A program made the position numbers and the translations under genes. A stretch of DNA of 42,297 nucleotides. Source: Flavobacteriales bacterium (GTDB taxonomy: Bacteria > Bacteroidota > Bacteroidia > Flavobacteriales_D > Crocinitomicaceae). Positions within the stretch are counted from its first letter, which is position 1. Every line of letters starts with the position of its first letter. The stretch is taken from contig CANFRV010000029.1 in assembly GCA_947449575.1 (NCBI GenBank), positions 1 through 42,297 of the forward strand, read 5' to 3'. Below are positions 33,021 to 40,477 of the stretch, in pieces. Below the pieces are notes generated by a model, which saw nothing but the letters and a program-made list of their open reading frames with translations, did not search any database and had not been told where the DNA came from.

Positions 33021-34355
33021 ATGAAAAAGTTAGAATATAAAAAATTTAAAGGCTTACATATAGTTTGTAAGGGTTGTGGGAAGACGATTGAGATAAATCA
33101 ATCTGAATATAAAGGATGTAAACATCCAATTGAAAAGCAAAAATATAAGGCTGTTATAAGACAAAATGGTGTTAGGAAAACCAAGGACTTGAAAGCTTTG
33201 GAGTATGATGATGCAATCAAGGAATTACTTGAATTTAAACATGAATTATCAAATCCATTAAAGATTAGTTCTCCAAAAAAAATGAAGGAAAAGAAAACTT
33301 TATCAAAAATAATTGATGAGGTAAAACATGAAAAGTTTATTGATTGTGTAAGGATGTACTGCGATTATTTAGAAAATATAGATGTACCATTTTTTGAGCA
33401 AAGAACTAGAAGTAGAGCATATATTAGAGATACAATAGGATATATTTTAAAATTTAGAGATTATTTAGCCTCAAATGGATACAATAGCGACAAAGTAACT
33501 ATTTATCAAATTGATAAACATTTAGTTGGAACATATTTTGAAAAATTATTTAAAATCACAAAAAGCATTGCAACTTATAACCACCATGTTGGTACAATGA
33601 AGAGTTTTTATAAATTTTTGATTGAGAAAAAGGGATATGAGTTGTTAAACCCAATGTGTTTTGCAAAACTTAAAAATGTATCAATAAACACAATAAGTGT
33701 TGATGATAGTGATTTTGATAAAATACTCAATTGCATAGATGAAACAATTGAGTCAGATACTATCCATACCTATAAGAATGGTGTTACTAAAAAGATGTAT
33801 CGTCCATATATTAAAAATGGTATTGAGCTTATTGCTTATACTGGAATGAGATTAACTGAGTCTTTATCAATAAAGTATTGTGATATCGTTACTGATAAAA
33901 AAGGAGAAATTGATTATGTAAAAGGAATTGATATTAAATACGAAAAGGCACATAATTATGACCAATCAAAACCAGTAAAATATGTGCCAATTCCAATTAC
34001 TCCAGAATTGGAAGATTTGCTAAATAGACTTAATTACAAGCAATATATAGGTGAAGATAGATATTTAATTGGTCCAGATGAATTAATCTCCAGAGAATCA
34101 ATGGCAAAGCAACTATCTCATAGTTTTGGATTTTATAGAGATAAGTCTGGTGTTAATGCTAAAATAGGATTGAAACACTTGAGAAAAACATTTTTAACTA
34201 AAATACAGATAAGCACTGGAATGGTAACAAGTCTAGGTTATCAAAAAACAGCAAGCGTAATTGAAAAGAATTATTTGGATAAAAGTAAAATTGCAAAATC
34301 AGTAAAAGAAAAAGGTTTTAGACTATTTGAAGATAAAACAAAGAAAATAGGATAA
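33021..34355 (+). CDS. int: Tyrosine recombinase, likely integrase of the element
   Basis: A 444-aa tyrosine recombinase. An N-terminal CxxC...C segment (CKGCGKTIEINQSEYKGC) may bind zinc, followed by an arm-binding-like region (QKYKAVIRQNGVRKTKDL), a SAM-like core-binding domain (about 100-205) and the catalytic domain: AYTGMRLTESLSIKYCDI (Arg 277), GLKHLRKTF (Lys 385 in the HxxR His position, His 386, Arg 388) and EKNYLDK (Tyr 418). The second His/Trp box is unusual (GYQKTA). It most likely recombines the 43-bp tRNA core. ATG 33021 was preferred over an open frame to 32895 because a TACACTCGTGT box (32983-32993) and the preceding gene occupy that space. Confidence 0.9.
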   Translation: MKKLEYKKFKGLHIVCKGCGKTIEINQSEYKGCKHPIEKQKYKAVIRQNGVRKTKDLKALEYDDAIKELLEFKHELSNPLKISSPKKMKEKKTLSKIIDEVKHEKFIDCVRMYCDYLENIDVPFFEQRTRSRAYIRDTIGYILKFRDYLASNGYNSDKVTIYQIDKHLVGTYFEKLFKITKSIATYNHHVGTMKSFYKFLIEKKGYELLNPMCFAKLKNVSINTISVDDSDFDKILNCIDETIESDTIHTYKNGVTKKMYRPYIKNGIELIAYTGMRLTESLSIKYCDIVTDKKGEIDYVKGIDIKYEKAHNYDQSKPVKYVPIPITPELEDLLNRLNYKQYIGEDRYLIGPDELISRESMAKQLSHSFGFYRDKSGVNAKIGLKHLRKTFLTKIQISTGMVTSLGYQKTASVIEKNYLDKSKIAKSVKEKGFRLFEDKTKKIG

Positions 34356-34371
34356 TATATTAACTCAATAT

Positions 34372-34425
34372 TTAGGATACTATAAGTACTGACCCCACGA
34401 GCTTCGCTTACTTATAGTATCCTAA
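34372..34425. repeat. Perfect 17-bp palindromic stem with 20-base loop
   Basis: TTAGGATACTATAAGTA (34372-34388) pairs exactly with 34409-34425 around a 20-base, G/C-rich loop containing GACCCCACGAGC. It lies just after the integrase and before the replication-like gene. It may be a terminator, an origin-associated hairpin or a nicking site; the lack of a T tract weakens the first. Confidence 0.65.
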
Positions 34426-34507
34426 AATAAAAATTTTTAAAATATTCAATTTACACTTCACTTCTATATAAAATAAAGTATAATTAATTCAAATCAATAA
34501 TGATTAT

Positions 34508-34588
34508 CTGGTTCTTGTCGATAGTAAAATATCGACAAGGTCTGCACCAGAATAAAAAAGTAGATACAATAACATAAAATGCAGACCT
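34508..34588 (+). promoter_or_regulatory. Competing-hairpin leader of the polymerase-like gene
   Basis: CTTGTCGATA (34514-34523) pairs with 34530-34539, extended by CTGGT (34508-34512) with ACCAG (34546-34550). AGGTCTGC (34538-34545) can instead pair with GCAGACCT (34581-34588), which ends nine bases before ATG 34598 and covers the ribosome-binding position. The two folds share bases and cross, so they are mutually exclusive or form a pseudoknot, as in translational control of some plasmid rep genes (inference). Confidence 0.55.
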
Positions 34589-34597
34589 ATATGAAAA

Positions 34598-35995
34598 ATG
34601 AAAAAAGAAAAACAATTTTATCGTCATATTCCAGTTTTATTGAAAAACGAATTAGACAAATTAGATTATAAAAGAAAAGATGATTTATATATAATCATTG
34701 ACCTCATCCATAGAAAAGAAATTTATTATAAATCTGACTATCAAGATAGATATGGATATACTGAAATTCCTCAATCACAATTCAAAGAATACATTCCTTC
34801 AAGCGACAATCTGAATAATGGCATACAATTTTTAGTTGATAATAATTTACTAATGAGAAATGAATATTATGTGATAGGATTAAAACCTAAAAGTTATAAA
34901 ATACCAAAAGAATATTTAGGCGTTACAACTCGTATTTTGATTACAGATAAAAACATAAACAAAAGAATTGAGAAGAAAATTATTGAATCAAGACTGAAAA
35001 AAGAAATCAATTTAGAATTCGCACAGACTGAATATTTTGAAACATTCAAAGTTGATGTTGAAGGAGCAAATAAAGCAATATTTGAAAATGCAATAACATC
35101 AATCAAAAGACTTTGTTTTAAGCTTGATATAAATCTTTCAGAAAATCAAATTGAAAAACTGGTTAAATGTGAAGATGAACATTGGCAATACAGAATCTTG
35201 ATTGTAAGTAAAGACGATAAAAAAGAATTAGATAATATTATGCATCGCTTTATGGTTTATACCACTAGGGTAAATGCAATTAATGATGGGTATTTATTCT
35301 TTAAACGAAACAGTACAAATGGAAGATTAGATACTAATCTAACATCTTTACCAAGTTTTTTAAGACCCTATTTAATTTCTGAAGAACAATTAGTAAATAT
35401 TGATATTAAAAACTCGCAGCCATATTTTCTATATACTATTTTAAAAAATAATAAAACCATTGATGAGGTTGAATTGAATAATTTCAAAGAGAAGGTTATT
35501 GATGGAACTTTATATGATGAACTTGCAAATAATTTTACTAAAATAACTGGCTATCATAGAACAAGAGAACAAATGAAAAAGATGATATTCAAGATTTTGT
35601 TTTCAAAAGTTACTAGTTATGAAAGTTTAAAAAACTTTTTTAGAAGACATTTCCCAACAATAATGAATTTCATTGATGAAACAAATCGAGAGAAAAACAA
35701 TACATTAGCAATTCAACTCCAATCTAAAGAATCATTTACAATTTTAGATGTAATCATGCCTTTATTAGAAAAAGAAGGTATAAGACCATTTACAATACAC
35801 GATTCATTTGTTTGCAAAGAATCACAAGTATTCAAAATCAAAGAAATATTAGAAACAACGTTAAAAAACATGTTCGGAACTTCGCCTTCATTACATATTG
35901 ATTTTCTATTACCAAGTATTGAAGATGATGAGGTAATTGAGAATTTTTCTGATTTTGTTGATGAACTTAATTCAATGGAAGAATTCGATTTTTAA
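34598..35995 (+). CDS. Candidate replication protein: winged-helix N-terminus plus family-A-polymerase-like palm
   Basis: A 465-aa protein with no clear named family. Residues ~10-110 look like a winged-helix domain of replication initiators (LYIIIDLIHRKEIYYKSDY, NNGIQFLVDNNLLMRNEYYVIGLKP). The C-terminal half carries family-A polymerase-like motifs in order: motif A LVNIDIKNSQPYFLYTIL (Asp 269), motif B REQMKKMIFKILF (Arg 323, Lys 327, Phe 331, Phe 335, the R-x3-K-x3-F-x3-Y/F spacing of the O helix) and motif C FTIHDSFVC (His 401, Asp 402; HDS as in T7 RNA polymerase). I infer a nucleotidyltransferase that replicates the element, or a single-subunit RNA polymerase/primase. No exonuclease domain. 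A structured leader precedes it. Confidence 0.55.
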   Translation: MKKEKQFYRHIPVLLKNELDKLDYKRKDDLYIIIDLIHRKEIYYKSDYQDRYGYTEIPQSQFKEYIPSSDNLNNGIQFLVDNNLLMRNEYYVIGLKPKSYKIPKEYLGVTTRILITDKNINKRIEKKIIESRLKKEINLEFAQTEYFETFKVDVEGANKAIFENAITSIKRLCFKLDINLSENQIEKLVKCEDEHWQYRILIVSKDDKKELDNIMHRFMVYTTRVNAINDGYLFFKRNSTNGRLDTNLTSLPSFLRPYLISEEQLVNIDIKNSQPYFLYTILKNNKTIDEVELNNFKEKVIDGTLYDELANNFTKITGYHRTREQMKKMIFKILFSKVTSYESLKNFFRRHFPTIMNFIDETNREKNNTLAIQLQSKESFTILDVIMPLLEKEGIRPFTIHDSFVCKESQVFKIKEILETTLKNMFGTSPSLHIDFLLPSIEDDEVIENFSDFVDELNSMEEFDF

Positions 35996-36392
35996 ATATC
36001 AAATTAATATACCCCCTACGATTAAAACAATCTAAAAATCAAGGAAAATGTAATCCGTTACCTCCTACAATTCTAGAGAATTAAGAAAAAGTAAAACAAT
36101 AGGCTTGATGCTGCTTAAAAAAATTTTCATAGGAATTTTCCACAAAAAAAAATGGACTTACAATTTTGTTGGTCCATTTTTAAAAATTTTTTTTGGGAAT
36201 TTTTCGTTGTTTTATACGTACTTTTTGTACCATGACAGACAAAGTTTTATTGTGATGATTTGTTTCAAATTTATATCCAAATAATAATAAAACTTAGTAC
36301 TGTGTGTGAACACTAGCCTCGATTTAACAAATTATTTTGAAAAAGTTAGGTGTTTGATTGTTTGATAAGATATTTATCATTAAAACAAGGCT
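35996..36392. other. 397-base gap with terminator and operator-like repeat
   Basis: No gene is evident. It contains a perfect hairpin AAAAATGGAC (36149-36158)/GTCCATTTTT (36173-36182) followed by T-rich sequence, and TGATAA-GATAT-TTATCA (36363-36379) just before the small gene at 36393, a possible operator. The rest is AT-rich with no structure I can support. Confidence 0.5.
36149..36200 (+). terminator. Rho-independent terminator
   Basis: A ten-pair perfect stem (36149-36158 with 36173-36182), a 14-base loop and a following run of T (AAAAATTTTTTTTGGG). It probably ends the polymerase-like gene transcript. Confidence 0.75.
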
Positions 36393-36554
36393 ATGACACC
36401 ACAAGAGTATGACCAAGAAATTAATATTATATCTCAACAAATCACAATTGCAAGAACTCCAGAAGAAAGGGAAAGATTGGCAAAGAAAATCCAGAAGAAA
36501 AGACTTCAAAAAGAAATTGCTGAAATCCGATTAAAGATTCAGCAATTGTCTTAA
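36393..36554 (+). CDS. Small charged helical protein
   Basis: A 53-aa reading frame (MTPQEYDQEINIISQQI...IRLKIQQLS) that is highly charged and predicted to be nearly all helix with coiled-coil spacing (ERERLAKKIQKKRLQKEIAE). It has a possible operator just upstream and ends four bases before the end of the convergent small gene. Function unknown; length and composition are compatible with a regulator or structural peptide of the element. Confidence 0.45.
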   Translation: MTPQEYDQEINIISQQITIARTPEERERLAKKIQKKRLQKEIAEIRLKIQQLS

Positions 36555-36558
36555 CCAC

Positions 36559-36690
36559 TTACTTTTTAGTAGTGCTTTTAGATGGTTTCAAGGAAGGAGT
36601 ATTCCCTGGGGTGTTCTTGTTGTCACGTTGCCTTCTATCTGGTTTACCAGTTGAGTCAGCAATTCTTTTTGGGCCAGTTTTTAGAGCCAT
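36559..36690 (-). CDS. Small basic protein
   Basis: A 43-aa reading frame on the minus strand (MALKTGPKRIADSTGKPD, then RRQRDNK...KPSKSTTKK) that is very rich in Lys, Arg, Pro, Ser and Thr and almost free of hydrophobic residues, so probably disordered and nucleic-acid binding. It converges on the 53-aa gene. Its purine-rich upstream context (AATTATGGC) is typical of the region. No family recognised. Confidence 0.4.
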   Translation of the reverse strand: MALKTGPKRIADSTGKPDRRQRDNKNTPGNTPSLKPSKSTTKK

Positions 36691-36783
36691 AATTATAAAT
36701 TTTAATTGTTAGTACTATATAATTAACTCAAATAAGTATGTTTTGTTTCAAATTGACAACATAAGTGTTAGCAAATCAAGTGA

Positions 36784-36966
36784 TTAGTAAATGTGTTGTT
36801 TTGGTTTTGAAATAGACTTATAGATATTATCTAAATAATATCTTTTCCGATTACTAATTCTAAAATCAACTTTGATTCTTGCATCTGATTCCATTTTCAA
36901 AAGGGTATTTTCACATATTCCCAATAGATTCATTACATCTCTCGATGTTAAAATTCGTTTTTCCAT
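36784..36966 (-). CDS. Helix-turn-helix protein (excisionase/MerR-like)
   Basis: A 60-aa DNA-binding protein. MEKRILTSRDVMNLLGICENTLLKMESD is the HTH_17-type first half (TSRDVMNLLG...ENTLLKM), and NRKRYYLDNIYKSI the wing and closing helix of excisionase-like proteins. ATG 36966 is chosen; the frame is open nine codons further. It is probably a directionality factor or repressor for this element, divergent from the restriction-modification operon that starts 226 bases away and possibly controlling it. Confidence 0.7.
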   Translation of the reverse strand: MEKRILTSRDVMNLLGICENTLLKMESDARIKVDFRISNRKRYYLDNIYKSISKPKQHIY

Positions 36967-37191
36967 TTTATAAAAATTAGAATCTAATATCAATAAAATA
37001 AATTAATACGACTAATAATTAATCAAAAAAAGATAATTTATTGATTACTATTTAAGAATTGTTTATTAAATTAGTTTAGGATTTTAATATTCATCAAAAT
37101 TAAAAGTCATCTGTTGTTTAATTTATGGTTATTAAAAGACGTGTATTATTTAAAGTTATGAAAACGAAAATGATTAGGTTTGTAAATTGGA

Positions 37192-38280
37192 ATGAGTAAA
37201 ATGGGAAAAAATAATAAAAAACTAAATGTAATTGATTTGTTCTCTGGGTGTGGAGGTTTTTCATACGGATTTGAAGAAGCTGGTTTTCAAGTAATTTTAG
37301 GTGTTGATAATACCAAAATTGCATTAGAAACATTCAAGTTAAATCATCAAGATTCAAAAGTATTAAATCTTGATTTACATCTAGAAAATTCAATAGACGA
37401 AATTGTAAAAGCAACTGAGAATAAAACAATTGATGTTATTATTGGCGGTCCACCATGCCAAGGTTTTTCTCTAACTGGGACAAGAAATGAAAATGATGAA
37501 AGAAATACATTATTTTATTCAGTTTTCAAACTTGCAAAAAGATTAAAACCGAAAGCATTAATTATTGAAAATGTACCAGGTTTATTAAGATTATATAATG
37601 GTAAAGCTAAAGATGAAATTTTAAGATTATGTGAAGAACTAGGTTATACATGTAATCCAAAACAAATATATGCTCCAGATTTTGGTGTTCCTCAAATTAG
37701 AAAAAGAGTCTTTTTTGTAGCATTGAGAAAAGAATATGGACTATTTGAATTTCCAGAGCCTACTCATAAAGAAGAAAGTTATATCGGGTGTGAAGATGCA
37801 ATTGGCGATTTGCCAGATTTAGTTTCTGATTTAGGTAGTGAAAATATCGAATACACGAAAAAACCATTTTCTGAATATCAAAAAATGATGAGAAATGGAG
37901 CCAAACTTATTACAAATCATACTGGTACTAAACATACAGACCATGTAATAAACACAATCGCATTGGTTCCAGAAGGTGGGAATCACAAAGATTTACCAGA
38001 TGGAATTGGGGTTTCTAGAAAATTCAATGAAGCATGGACCAGATATCATAGTAAAAAACCTTCAAAAACTATTGATACTGGTCACAGAAATCATTTTCAC
38101 TATAAATGGCATAGAGTGCCAAGTGTAAGAGAAAATGCTCGTTTACAATCATTCCCAGATAAATTTATATTTAAAGGAAATAAAACTGAACAGTACAGAC
38201 AAGTTGGAAATGCTGTCCCTCCACTTCTTGGAAAAGTACTAGCAACACAATTAAAAAAATACATTTCTAATGAAGATTAA
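37192..38280 (+). CDS. C5-cytosine DNA methyltransferase 1 of R-M operon
   Basis: A 362-aa DNA (cytosine-5) methyltransferase. Motif I VIDLFSGCGGFSYGFEEAG (about 13-31), motif IV GGPPCQGFS (catalytic Cys 89), motif VI IIENVPGLL, motif VIII QIRKRVFFVAL, a target-recognition region in about 190-300, and motifs IX/X RENARLQSFPD and QVGNAVPPLLG. It protects host DNA by methylating the site cut by the nuclease encoded two genes downstream. Its last 11 bases overlap the second methyltransferase, so the pair is coupled. A second ATG three codons in (37201) is possible, and TAGGTTTG at 37174-37181 looks like a -7 element. Confidence 0.95.
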   Translation: MSKMGKNNKKLNVIDLFSGCGGFSYGFEEAGFQVILGVDNTKIALETFKLNHQDSKVLNLDLHLENSIDEIVKATENKTIDVIIGGPPCQGFSLTGTRNENDERNTLFYSVFKLAKRLKPKALIIENVPGLLRLYNGKAKDEILRLCEELGYTCNPKQIYAPDFGVPQIRKRVFFVALRKEYGLFEFPEPTHKEESYIGCEDAIGDLPDLVSDLGSENIEYTKKPFSEYQKMMRNGAKLITNHTGTKHTDHVINTIALVPEGGNHKDLPDGIGVSRKFNEAWTRYHSKKPSKTIDTGHRNHFHYKWHRVPSVRENARLQSFPDKFIFKGNKTEQYRQVGNAVPPLLGKVLATQLKKYISNED

Positions 38281-39472
38281 TGTTATTGACTTATTTGCTG
38301 GTTGCGGTGGATTAACCGATGGTTTTTTACAAACAGAAAAGTTTAAAACACTTGCTGCTGTTGATTGGGAATTTCCTACTGTTCAAACTTTAAAATCAAG
38401 ATTAACAAATAAATGGGGTTATAAAACAGATGAACATATTTTGCATTTTGATATTCAAAGGACAGAAGAACTTTTACAAGGATATACTGACTCAAAATTT
38501 GGAGAAAGCAAAGGCTTAATAAATCTAGTAGGTAACAATAATGTAGATTTAATAATTGGTGGTCCACCATGCCAAGCCTATTCAATAGCTGGAAGAGTGA
38601 GAGATAAAAATGGGATGAAAGATGATTATAGAAATTTTCTTTTTGAAAGTTATGTAAAAGTTGTTAATCATTTTAAACCTAAGGCTTTTGTATTTGAAAA
38701 TGTTGAAGGGATTCTTTCTGCAATGCCAGGAGATATACCAATTTTAGAAAGAATAAAAGAATCTTTTAATGAAATAGGCTACGAAATTTCAGATGATTTA
38801 AAGAATAATGCTGTTTTTGATACATCTTATTATAACGTTCCACAAAAAAGAAAAAGAATCATAATTTTTGGAGTTAAAAAAAGTGAGAGTAGCAGAAAAC
38901 AAATTGAAGATTTTTATTCAATGATGTTGAACCAAAAAAGCACAAACCCAACATTGTCAAGTATTGCTTTTGAAAATTTACCTAAATTAATTCCAATAAA
39001 AAATCAAAAAAAATTATCTCATTCATTACAAGAACCAATGAACATAGGTGTGAAAAATCACGAACCTAGATTTCATAGCGAGAGGGATATTGAAATATTT
39101 AGAACACTAACAACAGATATTAAACAAGGAATAAACAAATATTCAAATTCAAAAGCTTTAATAGAATTGTATAAGGAAAAAACGGGTAAAGATTCCAATT
39201 TCCATAAGTATAACGTAATCAGAGAAGATAAACCTAGTAATACAATACCAGCACATTTATATAAAGATGGGTTAAGACACATTCATCCAGACCCAGAGCA
39301 GTCAAGAACAATAACAGTTAGAGAAGCTGCTAGAATTCAATCATTTGATGATGATTTTGAGTTTTTAGGTTCAAGAGGTGACCAATATAAAATGATTGGA
39401 AATGCTGTTCCTCCTAAATTCGCTAAACAAATAGCAGAAATTGTTATTGAAATTATGAGAGATATTAAATAA
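38270..39472 (+). CDS. C5-cytosine DNA methyltransferase 2 of R-M operon
   Basis: A 400-aa DNA (cytosine-5) methyltransferase, clearly diverged from the first: motif I VIDLFAGCGGLTDGF (about 5-19), motif IV GGPPCQAYS (Cys about 101), motif VI FVFENVEGIL, motif VIII PQKRKRIIIFGV, motifs IX/X REAARIQSFDDDF and MIGNAVPPKFA. The variable region (about 220-330) is longer and unlike that of its neighbour, so it probably recognises another sequence or the other strand. Two C5 enzymes in one operon usually mean that the nuclease site is asymmetric and each strand needs its own methylase. Confidence 0.94.
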   Translation: MKINVIDLFAGCGGLTDGFLQTEKFKTLAAVDWEFPTVQTLKSRLTNKWGYKTDEHILHFDIQRTEELLQGYTDSKFGESKGLINLVGNNNVDLIIGGPPCQAYSIAGRVRDKNGMKDDYRNFLFESYVKVVNHFKPKAFVFENVEGILSAMPGDIPILERIKESFNEIGYEISDDLKNNAVFDTSYYNVPQKRKRIIIFGVKKSESSRKQIEDFYSMMLNQKSTNPTLSSIAFENLPKLIPIKNQKKLSHSLQEPMNIGVKNHEPRFHSERDIEIFRTLTTDIKQGINKYSNSKALIELYKEKTGKDSNFHKYNVIREDKPSNTIPAHLYKDGLRHIHPDPEQSRTITVREAARIQSFDDDFEFLGSRGDQYKMIGNAVPPKFAKQIAEIVIEIMRDIK

Positions 39473-39505
39473 TAAGTATGTTTGATTACTTATTATTTTA
39501 TTTCA

Positions 39506-40459
39506 ATGCTTTACACTAAAAATTTAGAAGAGATTATCTTTCACAGACATGAGATTCATCAAACAGATGAATTAGTGGTACTGTCTGGATACCTAGGACC
39601 AAGACCAGTAGAAAGATTACAAGAATTACCTTTTAATTCTAAAGTAATATATGGAATGTATGGAGCTGAAGGAATTAAACCAAGTTTACATAGTTCACTA
39701 ATTGCCATTCAAAATAGAGTTGATAATCTGAATATTTACTATTCACAATTACCCGTTCACTCAAAATGTTATGTCTGGAGAAGAAAAGGTGAAATAATTC
39801 ATGCTTTAATAGGTTCAGCAAATTTTTCTGTAAATGGACTTACAACACCTTTTAGAGAGATATTAGCTGAAACTACTTATGATACTTTTGAACCATTAAA
39901 TGATTATATAAGTCATGTTTTAAATAATTCAATTTCATGCTTAGAAGTAGGTATGGAAAGGGTTGTAGAGACAAATATTCAAGCAGATGTTTGTAGAGTA
40001 TCATTATTAGGTAGAGATGGTGAAGTACAAAATGCTGCTGGTTTAAATTGGGGGCAAAATCCAAATAATCACACTAAACCAAATGATGCTTATATTGCAA
40101 TTAGAACTTCACATATAAGAGATTATCCTAATTTATTTCCTCCAAAACAAGTAAATCCTTTAGAGAACGATACTAGAGGAAAAATTAATAGACATAATGA
40201 TTCTATTGAAATTATATGGGATGATGGACTTACTATGGAAGGATTATTAGAAGGTTCGCAACCAGTTGAAGGCATTGTATATCCAAAACAGATTAGTTCG
40301 TTTCCAGTTAAAGCTCAATTAGGTGAATATATTAGACATCGTATAGGTGTTCCTTATGGACAACCAGTAAGAAGACATCACCTTGAAAGATATGGTAGGA
40401 CGGATGTAGACATTTCTTTAGTTGGTGATGGAGTATATCAATTTGATTTCTCTATTTAA
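39506..40459 (+). CDS. PLD-family restriction endonuclease, NgoFVII-like
   Basis: A 317-aa nuclease with one phospholipase-D-type half site: VHSKCYVW (His 85, Lys 87) and ALIGSANFSVNGL (Asn 106), as in NgoFVII and BfiI restriction enzymes, which work as dimers without metal. The Asp of the HxKx4D form is not present in place. The C-terminal ~130 residues (AYIAIRTSHIRDYPNLFPP... and the basic HRIGVPYGQPVRRHHLERYG) probably bind DNA. ATG 39506 is the first ATG in frame; upstream TTG 39482 is less likely. It follows methylase 2 by 33 bases and should cleave unmethylated DNA at the site those enzymes protect. Confidence 0.85.
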   Translation: MLYTKNLEEIIFHRHEIHQTDELVVLSGYLGPRPVERLQELPFNSKVIYGMYGAEGIKPSLHSSLIAIQNRVDNLNIYYSQLPVHSKCYVWRRKGEIIHALIGSANFSVNGLTTPFREILAETTYDTFEPLNDYISHVLNNSISCLEVGMERVVETNIQADVCRVSLLGRDGEVQNAAGLNWGQNPNNHTKPNDAYIAIRTSHIRDYPNLFPPKQVNPLENDTRGKINRHNDSIEIIWDDGLTMEGLLEGSQPVEGIVYPKQISSFPVKAQLGEYIRHRIGVPYGQPVRRHHLERYGRTDVDISLVGDGVYQFDFSI

Positions 40460-40477
40460 TAAATGGACCTCTAAAAT

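Noticed and set aside
34591-34668. 25-codon ORF overlapping the start of the polymerase-like gene
   Set aside because: It could be a coupling leader peptide, but nothing besides its position supports translation, so it is not listed as a gene.
37157-37199. 13-codon ORF ending just before ATG 37201 of methyltransferase 1
   Set aside because: A leader peptide is possible, but the sequence also carries a TAGGTTTG promoter-like box, so transcription may begin inside it.
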